A DNA stretch of 64,000 bases from Styela clava (Eukaryota > Chordata > Ascidiacea > Stolidobranchia > Styelidae), in contig NC_135256.1 of the NCBI RefSeq assembly GCF_964204865.1, positions 18,939,703 through 19,003,702 on the forward strand. Reading direction: 5' to 3'. The position numbers and the translations under genes are program-made. Of the stretch, positions 36,910 through 49,100 are shown piece by piece; within the stretch, counting starts at the first letter, position 1; each line of letters opens with the position of its first letter. The notes under the pieces are model-generated. The model ran no database searches, was not told the DNA's origin, and saw nothing but the letters and a program-made list of their open reading frames with translations.

Positions 36910-39900
36910 ATGATATGGCATCGCAAAGTAAAGCTGATCGGAGTGATCTGCACTATGCCTATAATTCTGTGTATACTCTATTATTCTACATGGACGCCGT
37001 CAGTAATAATAATCAAGAATCAGGAGCAAACCGACAGGAGGCCTAATACTCTTGCTACCACATCCAATAGTTTAACAACAATGAGTAAGAATTTAACGAC
37101 AATAAAAACAGAAGCATATAGTTGGAAAAATGCTGCTAACAGATTCTATATGAGGAAGAAGCACCTCCATGGAATATGTAGCAAGAAGTCACATATTGAC
37201 CCCCGGCTTAGGTAAAGAATGCTGTATTTGAATTTTTGATATGAAGGAAGTTGAAAAGTTGGAAGAAGGCGAAGTACGTGGTGTTTGTGTATTGTGAGTT
37301 TGCTCAGACAAATCATTTCATGTATATATATATATATTATTGTTTTAGTGTAGTGTAATTTTTCTTGTTGTACTCAATTGCCTATTAGAGTAATTGACAA
37401 GGCTGAGCAATTCATCTACATCCTAGACACAAACTTGAAAACATCAAAGACGACTACACTCTCATGAAAATGTATTTTTCACTTAAAAAAAAAAACGACA
37501 AGCGGGGCAATCCGAACCTAAATAATAATTTATTGAAAATGGTGTTTTACTTCACTTATCAGTTTGATTGTCAGAAGTTTAGTTCTGAGAAAAGATAACA
37601 ATAATATTACTACACACAATTCTTGATTCATTTTTTCCAGAGGCCGGTGGGTAAAGAACCACAATTTTCTCGTAGATATGCCACACAAACTTATGATATG
37701 TGCTGTACCCAAGACTGGTACGACGACTTGGCACAGAACTCTTTGGACCATGAGAAGAAAGCGTGAAGGCCTTGATGCACCTCAATCATTGTACAACCAT
37801 AAAATAAGCGTATTCAACCAAGCCATGGTAATGAAATTAAATTCTAGAGAGGGAGGGATTCTGATGCGGCATACAACGGGAGACGACAATTTTTATACTG
37901 ATCCACCAGCTGATGCTAGTTTTCGTATCTTATTGGTAAGAGGAGCATCTCATTTTATTTTTGATTTATACTATATAGCACAAAATGAACTGACTTAAAG
38001 ACATTAAAATCATAACAAATGAGAAAATATAAACTGCCAGATAAAACCATGCAATAAAATCATAAAAACGAGCAAAACATTTCCGATTAATACAAGAGCC
38101 ATGCACAAATGTATGGGCACGAAATTGATACAGTTCATCGGTCAATCTGAAACTACATTTGTCGAGCGCGTCACGACAGCAAAATTATTACTCGGTGGAT
38201 TGCGATACCTTGAATTCACTAAAATTCGGGGTAGCTTAACGAGCCAGTAAACCAAGAAACATATATTTCACGTATAGTATATTCTATCATTACCTACTAG
38301 TCGAAATTAAGACCCAAAAAGATTTGAGTTGCATTAGTACCCATAATGGATGTTTACCCTAGCATCGATTTCTTGATTATTTCTGAAACTTTTAAAGTGT
38401 GGTTGTATGCATTGCTCTTTTTGTTAGTTTTCGTGTTATTTGACAGTTTTTAGTCGTGTTTCTAAAAATTAGTTGTAAATTAAATACCTTAATTGTCAGT
38501 GTGTCTTTTGACGATTTTTAGTATAGGTACAATAATCAAAAATTGATACCGCAAACGCTGCGATAGACTAGCCCAGGGCTACTCAACTATTTTCAACGAA
38601 AAGCATACAAAACTTCAAAACTATTTAGGCCCGGTCTTTCCAGAAATTGTATTTCAGCATCCTTAAACGCGCACTTCCTCGGCGGGCTAACGATTATTAG
38701 CTAACCGAGATTGTTTATCATGGTGTTGCAGTTCTTTTCATATATATATATATATATTCAAATCTACAAAAGTCATTTTATAAAAGGAAACTTCAAAAGT
38801 GGGGATGATGATCCAAAATACAGAAGTAGGGGCGGTCCGAATCAAATACTCGAAAGGTCCAGATTCGGACCGCGGTCCGCCAGTTGAGTAGCCCTGGACT
38901 AGCCTAAAGAACCTATTAACGGCACCTGGTTTATTGTTTCGAATAAAAATGATAGTTTTGAACACGTGAGCCAGTTTGTAAACGCCAAATTGCCAAAACA
39001 CTCAAAATCAGCTTCGGAAATTTTGCAATGATAAAGTATAGAAAGAATCTTCCAGGGGTCAAGGGTCGGGGAACGTCCATATAAATCTATTTTTTCAGTG
39101 TAGTCAGCAATGGAAGTCCCTCTATATAGCTTAAATTTGGTATGTTATATCGTGAGCATTTTCATTTCTTGTGTATTAGTGGTCAATTTTAGTAATTGGT
39201 TAGTTTCTGCTCGCTACGATATAACGCAAGTGATGGTTGTACATTACGTGGTACGCCGACTTAGGATGTTTTTGTCAACAAATTATTTTATCTTTATCCA
39301 AATCTGTTTTGTTACAATAGCTTGAATTCATTCCAAATCTCTACGACTTTGCCTCAGAAAACTGCATTGCAGCATTTTTGCTCCAATAGAACTTTGATAT
39401 GAATATGCTAGTTTAATGAATCGGGTACGCCAAGTTGAATACTAATAAATATGATTTTATAATAAAGACAAGGACCGCATACTGACTCATAAAAGCTCAA
39501 AAGACCAAGTTTTATACTCAGTCATAACTAACCTTTAAAAATTTATCGTTTCCAGACTCGCCACCCATTCGCAAGATTGATATCGGGTTGGAATCAGAAA
39601 TTTATGGTGAAATCAAATTACTGGGCCTATTTATTTAAAACCTTCAAACGTCTCTTGGATTACAAGTAAGATAGATTTTCAATATTCATCTCGAAAATCA
39701 GGAAAGGCAAATAAATCGGTCCATGTGATGCTACTGAGCAGTTACATGAAATAATTTTCCCCACAGAGAGCAATCCAATGTATATATTCATTCCCATACG
39801 GCATTTTGCAACAGTGAATGAAAATACACTCAGTTATTTACATGTCGGCTTTGGTAAACGATCTTGATTGGCCGTATATTAGCCGGAGATGAAACAACAC

Positions 39901-40607
39901 AAATGTATTCCTATACCAAAATTATGAATCGTAGCATAAAAACACATTCAACTGGCAAGACATATTTATACTTTTATATTTCACTCAATTTTTTGCAAAT
40001 ATTTCGAACAACGTTGACAGTGTTATCTGAGCACGGTGCATATTTAAACAAAATCTATTTAAAACACCGCTATGAGATCTCGAGGAAAATTGTCTGGAGT
40101 GAGTTCGGGAAGACAATTCCATTAGGACAATTCAAGTTGATTTGCTTTCCTTCTTATAATATTACATACTTAACTTGCTTACTATTAAATTTTTCAACTC
40201 ACAGGAGAGATGTTGACACAGATTACGTGATGAGTTTCAGAGACTTTTCCAGATATATAATAGATAATGCACTTTCTGGGCAAATAGATTTTCACTTCAT
40301 TCCTGCAACTATGCTCTGTAAACCATGCTATTATGATTTTACATACATAGTGAAAGCTGAAAGCGTAGCCATTGACGAACCATGGTTTCTCAATCGACTA
40401 AATCTCACGGACGTTTACGCCGGAAGGAAAGGAGTTCCTCCAGGAGGAAGCGTTGTCAATGGAGATTTAGTTGAAAACATTAAAAAATATATGAAGACTT
40501 TGAGTCCGAAATTGATCAAAGCACTCTACTGGACCTACAAAGACGATTTTGAATATTTTGGGTATACTTTCAATTTTGACACGTTGGAAGCTGGCGGTTT
40601 CGAATAG
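36910..40607 (+). CDS. Carbohydrate sulfotransferase, type II membrane (copy D)
   Basis: Exons 36910-37211, 37641-37935, 39556-39665 and 40205-40607 join to 369 aa, phases 2,0,2. A membrane anchor at about 8-25 is followed by a threonine- and serine-rich stem (TLATTSNSLTTMSKN), a likely O-glycosylated spacer not seen in its neighbours. The phosphosulfate loop is PKTGTTTWH (124-132) with the canonical proline. The 3'-phosphate motif is TRHPFARLISGW (200-211). The last exon has LCKPC, KAESVAIDEPW, PPGGSVVNGD and ends FGYTFNFDTLEAGGFE. The family role is Golgi sulfation of glycans from PAPS. The open frame upstream of 40205 is intron read-through, not coding. Intron 2 (1.6 kb) hosts a hAT MITE at 38574-38896. 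Confidence 0.93.
38574..38896. mobile_element. hAT MITE in copy D intron 2
   Basis: Ends CAGGGCTACTCAACT and AGTTGAGTAGCCCTG are exact inverses. Flanks are GACTAGCC at 38566-38573 and 38897-38904, identical 8-bp duplications. The interior is non-coding and includes a (TA)n tract and CGGTCCGCC near the right end. Confidence 0.95.
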
Positions 40608-41985
40608 TGAGTCTGGTCCAAATAATTCAAATTCTTCTTCTCGTTTTTATTGTTATTTTCGACAAAATTATAAAAACAGGACGATGTTGTTTATGAGCAA
40701 AATTAGGTGAGATTGCAAACAGTCGTTGCGTAATTATCTCTGGTAGTATTTTAACCTCAAATTGCGGTTTATAGTAACTTCTATTTTGTGAAGCATATAG
40801 TCTGCGATAATTTGACTATGGTAGTGAACAGTTATTTACAAATGAGAAAATACGAATGCGATTAATTTTTGGTTATTTGTGGTACGCGTGAAATAGTATA
40901 ATATTTATATATATATTCGGACCTCCTGAAGTATGCGCACCAAGATGGCGCACAACCTGAACTCAGGTTGTGTACCAGGTCAGGGTTCAGGTTGTGCGGC
41001 ATCTTGGTGCGCATACTTCAGGAGTACCATATATTCTTTAAAACTTTATATTATACAGTCTTTTTTATTTATCTTGCGTAAATAAACTTCCCAATATAAG
41101 ATCTGAAGTTTTCAAACAATGATTATATTTCATTGAATGCGTCATGCTGGGATGGATGGTTATATGGCCCCAGCTGCCATTTGTCGCTGTAGAGGCCATA
41201 TTGGACTGCCATTTGACAGAGGTTTGATTTTAAGGGCAGTTACGCAAAATGGTGATAATGATATCGTTAAAAGTATAAAAAATTAAACACGATAAAAAAG
41301 ACAAAGGAAGTAAAGGGAAAAAATCGAGGCTCCTATACAGAGTCGATAAGACAGCTGGTCATCCATTGTTAAAGGGTGCAGTAATTTGACATTTCAAGTA
41401 ATTTGCTATTTGAAACAAGAAATTCGAAAGTGTCAGTTGCTCGTAGACTGGTAAAAGCGACCGAATTTAAATCCCTATAGCTGGGCACACGTGCTTGTGG
41501 GATAGCGTAACTCACAAGAATAGATGTTAAGGTCAGGTTGTTGAACGGAATGGCCTTGGCAATCTGGGAACAATTTATAATAAATAACACAGCAGTTTTA
41601 AACTAATGTCAGATGTATCTATGGAATGTATACAGGAATAGAGAATCAGGTCAGCTTATATCAAAAAATGGAAGATGCACATGTAGAATAAGGGTTAGTT
41701 TTTCTGTTAGATATAAATCAGTTCGTAAGACGGCCGCAATCTATAATTCTATACCAGGAAGTAATATAATCATTTGGCGGATGCTAGCGACATGAAAACC
41801 TAATTGCATGTCAGGAAGAGACAATTGTAAATCAATTGTACAGAAACTATTCATAAATGTGGAGATATCGGCGCACACTAATAATAATAATAATAACTCC
41901 GAGATATGCCTAATTTATTATACTTTGAAAATATAAATGTTAGTCTTTTGATTGCAGGTTGTTACAGAAAGAGTTTATTTGAGCG
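40608..41985. other. Intergenic region between copies D and E
   Basis: Contains the foldback MITE at 40919 and otherwise unremarkable AT-rich DNA. An acceptor-like CTTTTGATTGCAG ends at 41957, 28 nt before the copy E start. Confidence 0.45.
40919..41028. mobile_element. Foldback-family MITE, 110-bp form, perfect duplication
   Basis: GGACCTCCTGAAGTATGCGC at the left pairs with GCGCATACTTCAGGAGTACC at the right. Both arms carry GATGGCGCACAACCTGA or its near inverse. Flanks ATATATTC at 40911-40918 and 41029-41036 are identical, although the site lies in a TA-rich tract. Confidence 0.88.
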
Positions 41986-44190
41986 ATGAAATCTCACACA
42001 TTACGTTTATTATGCTTCATGGGCCTCGTTCCCCAAGTTATTCTAATCTTACTATTTTTGAAGGAGAAAATTTCTACACCTCGGCTTATTTCAAAATATT
42101 ATACCGATCGTACAAGCAATCGCATCAACAAAACGTATAATATGACAATTCCATACGACTGGTCTGATACAGCAAAGCGATTTCAAAACCGATTGTCACA
42201 AAAGAGGAAAGCTTGCAAGAATTATAAATTTCAGTAAGGGAAAGTGATATTTTTGAATATTGTAAGCATTTATATTGATGCCATAATATCAAACATTTGA
42301 TATTCAAAAAAATAACTTTTTTATTACATACTTGTATAAATAGATTTTTATGTGTTTACATTTGCTTTTATAATTTAATGGGAGTATGTAGCTTGTAACT
42401 TCATTCTATGCCAATTTCACATAACATTGCTTTATTATTCATCACCCGAGATGCCCCAAGTTTTGAATATAAAAATAAGCAAAGTATATTTGAACAATCA
42501 AATTTTATCAGAAATAAGATGTGCCATATATCCTCTATGGGCTTTTTATGTGCATGACAATCAATGCTCTGTGTCGTGACCTGTTAGCGTTTTACACTTC
42601 CAGTATAGTGCAAACTTCGACACTCACGATTCAAATACAACCTTGTATTAATAGGAAAATATTGAAACCGAATTTGTATTACATACTGGATATACCACGA
42701 AGATATTTAATGTGCGCTCCATTTAAAGCTGGAAGTTCATCTTGGCATAAAACCTTCTGGGCAATGAGAAGACAGAGGGCAAATTTAAGCATGGATTCAC
42801 AATATTTCACACATGGTGATTGGCAAGGAAATCAAGGAAGTTCTTTTCATTTATCTGACGGAAACCGAATAAACATAATTAAGTCTGTTCACGGTGATGA
42901 TAATTTTAACGAAAATCCTCCGAATGGATCAAGCTTCAGACTAATTTTGGTAAGCTTATATATTGGACAACAAAAGAAACAAATTTTTAAATATATAAAT
43001 TCATAACTTTTTTAAAACAATGACTATTTTCGTGTTCGATACATAATAATTGTCAGAAAATCGTCGAGGTATATTACAAAGCTAAGTATGAAGTAAAAAC
43101 TTTACCATAATGTTGAGCTCACAAAAATGGGATATATATACTAGGAATAATAATTATAGAAACTGAGGAAGTTAAGTTTTATTTTATTTTCATCTCATGA
43201 TAATCCGTAAAAATAAGAGAAAACGAAATCCAGCCCTATGATACTCCATCCGTTTATATCTAAAATGTTAAAACAATTTCACAAACCGTAATGAATCATT
43301 GTGTTTATGCCACCAATAAGTCATTCTCAAATTCCAATTTAAAATAATTGAGAGGACTAACTTAAAAGTCACTTTTTACTCAAATAAGTGGTGTTTTATC
43401 ATCATCCAAACTGTGCTGAAAATCGAATTCAGCAATTTTCAAGTATAGTAACTGTAAACACAGAGATGGTGAAATAACGTTTTTATTGTCACCAGACTCG
43501 TCACCCATTTGCAAGATTCATATCCGGCTGGCACCAGAAATTTCATAACACAGATAATTATTATTGGAGACAACTGTACAAAAAATTTCGCAATTTGAAA
43601 TTATATACGTGAGTCGCTTATGTTTTATTTGTTTACAAATATACAGTTGTTAGATTAGAGCAATGATGCTTAAGTTTGGAACCCAAGTGATTGCAAAATT
43701 GCTACGTAGTGGTAACATTTGGTCAGATTTAGAATTTGAAGCCGTATTTCATCATGCTTAAAGAGAAACGTTTTCTGATTGCAGGAAAAAGCTTGATAAA
43801 ACTCATGTAATGGCATTTGAAGATTTTGCAACGTATGCTGCTGATAACCCAAAAATTATGAAAACGTTGGATGGACATTTTATACCTATTTCTACACTTT
43901 GCAAACCCTGCTCGTTAGATTTCGTTTACATTTTAAAAGCAGAAAGTGCAGATGTAGATGAACCTTGGTTAAAAAGACGATTGGGAATGGAGGATATCAA
44001 TGTTCTGAGACACGGAATCGGGCCTGGAGGAAGTGTTATTAATGAAAATCCTAGAACAAATATTAAAAAATATATTTCAACTCTCCAGCCAAATGTGATA
44101 GCAAAATTATACGAAATTTATGAACAAGATTTCACTATATTTGGATATACATTCAATTTCACTACATTAGAAGCTGGTGGCTTTGAATAG
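41986..44190 (+). CDS. Carbohydrate sulfotransferase, type II membrane (copy E)
   Basis: Exons 41986-42233, 42655-42949, 43496-43608 and 43785-44190 join to 353 aa, phases 2,0,2. It has the shortest stem of the intact copies. Anchor about 6-24, then NRINKTYNMT with two glycosylation sequons. The phosphosulfate loop is PFKAGSSSWH (105-114), with phenylalanine between the proline and lysine. The 3'-phosphate motif is TRHPFARFISGW (182-193). Exon 3 is 113 nt, one codon longer than in the others. The last exon has MAFEDFATYAADNP, LCKPC, KAESADVDEPW and ends FGYTFNFTTLEAGGFE. Sequence in the last exon is closest to copy F. Expected to sulfate a glycan in the Golgi lumen; acceptor unknown. Confidence 0.93.
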
Positions 44191-46117
44191 GTGATGTTGA
44201 TTTTTTTGGTGATGAACAGAGTGGGCCGAATGTGGGGTTAACAGTTAAATGAATTGATAAAGAATTAATGTCATCCTACTTTTGGCCCACTCTCTCTCTA
44301 TATATATGTATATATATATTCATTAATTGGAAGCGCATCTGTGTTGACTCGTGGAGAAACTTGGTACGCTAAAACAGATGCGCTATTTGTGGAATTTACA
44401 GGCTTGTGCATGGGAATGGGAAACCCACTGGAAACGTCACATGGGATGGGATGGGACAGCACACATTTGTATTTCCCATGAGACACGAAAACCGTATGAT
44501 TTGAAGGGAAATGATGATAAAACATTTCGTTATGGACTTCGTGTCCATATATTTGAGCATAGCTCTCTTGTTATTTATAATGAGCAAAATATATTCAGCA
44601 TTATCAATATACTTCGTGAAGGGGCCGATGGACACATGTATAATAGTTATGAATATAAAGTTAACAACGTCCGTAAATTTTGTTGTTTTGCATGTCTCTT
44701 CTTACACGTAATCCTATTTTTAGTAGACGATGAACCTAAATTTAACAATGTTTATTGAATTGTATTCCAATGAGAATCCCATGGGATGGGTTGGGACAGG
44801 CATAATTGTTATGGGATGGGATGGGAATGGGACAGAAAATATGTCCCATGGACAAGCCTGGGAATTTACATCAGAATTTGCAACAAAAACCCAATCAAAA
44901 TGAGGGATTCTTGGCAATCTATAAAATATCGATTGAAGACAATTGTATGTTTCAAAATATAAAATTAGTAAATAAACGTTTTTTGTCATCAATAACGTTG
45001 CTTCATTTTTCATAGTTTCGTGTGCTGTGTAGACATATTATAATGTATGCCGCCTAAACCCGATGATATTCCATCAAGAGATCGGCAATTCTAATTTAGA
45101 TCTTGATTTGCCATTTGCAGGAAACTCCCAACGCGCTACGCCATCTAAAATTTGTAACAGACACTATTAAGACACTACTATTTACTAACTTGTAACAGAC
45201 ACTATTAAGAAACACTATTAAGTCGATTTATAGAGATAAACAGGTCTACAAAAATGGGGTGAGACCTGTCAAACATAAATTTCTTGAATCGGCAATGGTT
45301 TCGCTTGAGATTCTAAAATATTTCATTTTAAGATATTTTGTTTTATCGTACTTTTATGTACTATCCTGTAGTTCTCATGTGCAAATATCTATTGAATAAG
45401 ATGGACATTTTTAATGAGGGGTTCAATCTTTCTTCGCCATACTACATTGTGAAATTGAAAAAAATCTGCTTTTTTAAACTCTGGGGTAATATCAATATTG
45501 CATACCATCATTAAAAGTCACCTCATTTAACGAAGGTAAGATGTTGATTTCAACATTATTCTGAATGCACTTTGTCTAAATGCCTTTCTATTTTATCAGC
45601 TTGCCAACTTATAAAAAAGGCCGCTCGAAAGCATATATATATAAGCCCGCTCGAATTGTATTTTCGGTTTTTACGCTGAGATATCGATTACTTTGCTAAA
45701 TTGAGCTGGATCAGAGGATATTATTAACTTGGTCAGACATAAAATCTGTAGATAGATATAGAAATAATCAACTTGGGATGATATTTGATTCCTAATTTAT
45801 GTTTTTATGATTGAAATATCACTCATGATTGCGCTGATTTGCATAGGATATTACTTCTAATTCAATTGCCCGCGGGGCTTCAGTAGCAAGTAATAATATA
45901 ACGTAAGACCGGTACTGGTTTTATAAGTTGGCTGGCAAAAGTGGCGTATACACAGCAAATTTCCCGAGGCATTTAGAAATGCTAGGAAAAAGAACTTGAT
46001 GTAAATTTTAGTCGTTGTTTTTACATTTCTTCATCAAATCGATTGGATAAATTATATTGGCCAAATATTGATTGAATTATTGTATTCCATTCTAGCAGCT
46101 TGAAACAGCGCATTGGA
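44191..46117. other. Intergenic region between copies E and F
   Basis: Holds the hAT-like element at 44399. Beyond it no gene was found. A short direct repeat, AACAGACACTATTAAGA, occurs near 45156 and 45192. An acceptor-like ATTCTAG ends at 46095 just before the copy F start. Confidence 0.45.
44399..44860. mobile_element. hAT-like element with GGGATGG repeats
   Basis: Ends CAGGCTTGTGCATGGGA and TCCCATGGACAAGCCTG are inverses with one mismatch. Flanks GGAATTTA at 44391-44398 and 44861-44868 are identical 8-bp duplications. Both subterminal regions repeat GGGATGG/ATGGGATGGGAC in direct orientation. Frames inside are not recognisable transposase, so this is a non-autonomous element of 462 bp. 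Confidence 0.9.
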
Positions 46118-49100
46118 ATGTATAAGTCACTAGTTCGAAATGTCTTCACGCTATCAATATTCAGTATAGTGCTTCTTGTCTATATTTATCGTAGAAGTCA
46201 CACTCAGGGGAACCACAGAAAACTGTCTCGCACTAATTACAGCATGAGTCGTATTTCAAATTTGACCGTGGCTGCTACAGAAGAGTCGACAACTTTCGCA
46301 GCAAAATACGACTGGTCAGCAGCAGCTGAAAGATTTAAAAAAAGACTGCAGACCGTAAGACGAACCTGCGATCGAGATTTGCCGAGGTAACTTATAGGTT
46401 TTTGCTTCAAGATAGGGTCAACACCCTATATTTTGGGCTTCATTTCAGCGGCTTTTGCATCGGTAGACTCGTTTAGACATACATTGATGGCATAGTTCAG
46501 GGGTGCGCAACCGTTACTATAGGAGGGTCAGACACAATTAACTGGGTGAAACCGCGGGCCGCACCTTTATTTAACATAGGACTAGTAGTTGCATGCACAA
46601 AAATTTTGGTTATTGATCTTATGATATGTAATGGTTGCTTCGCACAAGCTATCTGTTAGGGCACAGCAACGCCATAGGCACGGATAATAAATTGGTCCCA
46701 GGTATAGGCGTTGCAAAGCAAGGGGATTGGAATTACTCGCACGTACCATACTAAACTAAATTCCCGCGCAATTTTTTTCTTGTGGGTCGCATCTGGCCCA
46801 CGGGTCGCAAGTTGCACACCTTGGCATAGTGTATCGCTGACATTATTCCAATCACAATTGTGTAGAAACTGTCGTGCTTTTATCATTCAATCTTACTGAT
46901 TGTTTTTGAAATGGACAATATAATTTTTAATTCAAATCAACAATTATACGGTCTTATAAGAGAATTACACCTGCGTAAATAGGAGACATTCGTAAAGTCC
47001 GTAACTGGCACCGCCTTTAGAAGTCCTTCATACTCTAAAACAGTTGTCGGCAAACTGTGGCCCGCAGCCCAGTCATGAGCCGCCGGCATTTTCTAGTGGG
47101 CCTCCAATAAATGTCAAGTATGGCAGTGATACACAAAAAAGTTCTTTAAATCCGACATTAACTATAAGTTTTTCGACCACTGCACTGAACCAATATACCT
47201 AGTAAGGGACGTGCCGAGCTTTTCTGCTGCTCAGGGCAAGTTTCTGATAATGATAACTCTTATACCTAACTTCGAAAATAATTTGGGCGATAAACAAATT
47301 ATAGATGTTGTCACACATTAGAATAAAGTAAGTAAGAGGTAGATGTTTGTATTTTATGAACTAAATCATCAAACTAATCAACAAGCTGACATGTATACAG
47401 GGTGTCTCAAAACTAAGCAGTAAGTACATAGTATGTATAAGTACTTAAAATTTAAGTACTGTTTGCATTTTTTATCAACCCACAGAATGAAAAGAAGATT
47501 AATCTAAGAAATGAGGCGCAAAATTGCTGTTTCGCAAAAAGCATGTAAACCAGTAAGGCAAACTCAACGGCACTTTGGTCTTTCTGATCTTTGTGCATCA
47601 ACTACAGAACCAGTTTCCTTAAATTCACGATGAATTGCATAAAATGTTTGTTGTGTAGAAGCCGAATTAATTCCAAATTCAATGTTTAAAATGCGCTGTG
47701 TTTTCCATTCTGGTTTTGCACCTCATGTCTTGGATTAATCTCCTTGTCATTCTGTGGGTTGATGAAAAATGCAAACAATACTTAAATTTAACCACCTATC
47801 TATACTATGTTTTCTGAAGAAATGAACGATCTATGATAAATACCTGGGAATGGAAAGCAAATCAAAACAAAAAGTGTATACTTGCTTTTGAGACACCCTG
47901 TATATATAGGTTAAATATTCACGCAATAACCAGACGAGATCATTGGCGGGAAAGGGTAGCCAGACATTGCTGACGCACCATCATCACAATCAGAAACACA
48001 ACACTATACACCTGACATAGGCAAACTACGACCCACGGGCCAAATCCGGCCCTTTGGATGACTCAATCTGGCCCGCCTGATGCTGCCACAGCCGAACTAA
48101 AACCAAATTTTGACGTTTCATCTAAAAAAAAAGCTCGAGACATTTTTTGAGATTGCGATTAAATTTAGCTTTAGCACGAGGTTCGATGTTTTCCACTTTT
48201 GCTTTCGTAACACTGTAAAAATTGTTCATAAAATGTAACATTTTACGTCACACTTACATGGACCGCCAGTCTAGGTGGCCAAAATTGTTGGCCCCTGGTC
48301 CAAAAACCCTGCCCACCCCTGCTATACACGAAACGTCAGTTTTTACCTAAATAAGCACATCGTGTAATAACGATGAACATGTGCAATAACGCGAACGCTA
48401 CAGATTGAATCTGCTGTCCCTACAACGTGCTACCCGGGGTGGCTGCCTCAATGGTCCTCCCCTGTACCAAGGATTGATAATCAGGGATACAGAATCGGGT
48501 CAAAATACGATTAAAAATACACTCAATCCGTCCATCAAATATGTCAATTTAAAACAAACTAGTTATGGTGATATTGGTATTATCATTTGATTTGTTATTA
48601 TTTTATAGCAAAACGTGGGTGTCAAACTTCTATTTTCTCGTGGATGTTCCTCGACGTCTGTTGGTGTGTGCAGTGTACAAAGCTGGGAGTACGTCGTGGC
48701 ACAGAACGTTTTGGGCAATAAGACGTAAAAGAAGCAATCTCAGTACGGATGATAAGAAGTATTACACGCCAGATGATACCATTAGAAATCAAGGAATAGC
48801 CGCTCATCTGTCGAAATCGGATGGTTTAAAACTCATTACAGTAACTAGAGGAGATGACGATTTTACTCGAGAACCCCCGGAAGGATCTAGTTTCCGTGTG
48901 TTATTGGTGAGTTTATTTTAATTTAGGTTTTCATAATCAAGATTTTTCAAAGTCACAATTTTTTTCGAAAAGGCGTTTAGAGAAATGTATGTAATAAACT
49001 TCATGAAATCAACACAGTCAAACAGTCAGGTATAATAACATCACTTAAAATCAAAGCAACTCGGCTCTGTTATTCATTGACTGAGAGCTCTGCAGACATT

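Noticed and set aside
38738-38758. (TA)n tract
   Set aside because: Short simple repeat inside a hAT MITE; nothing further to explain.
39110-39325. Hydrophobic frame in copy D intron 2
   Set aside because: Lies between exons of an otherwise perfect gene model, has no splice sites in phase and no counterpart in other copies.
39864-40204. N-terminal extension of the copy D last exon
   Set aside because: Open only as intron read-through; the CTCACAG acceptor at 40204 and the phase-2 junction match every other copy.
40911-41036. ATATATTC duplication as proof of insertion on its own
   Set aside because: The flank is a TA-rich tract where an 8-bp match could occur by chance; the element is accepted because its hairpin and tips match other copies, not on the duplication alone.
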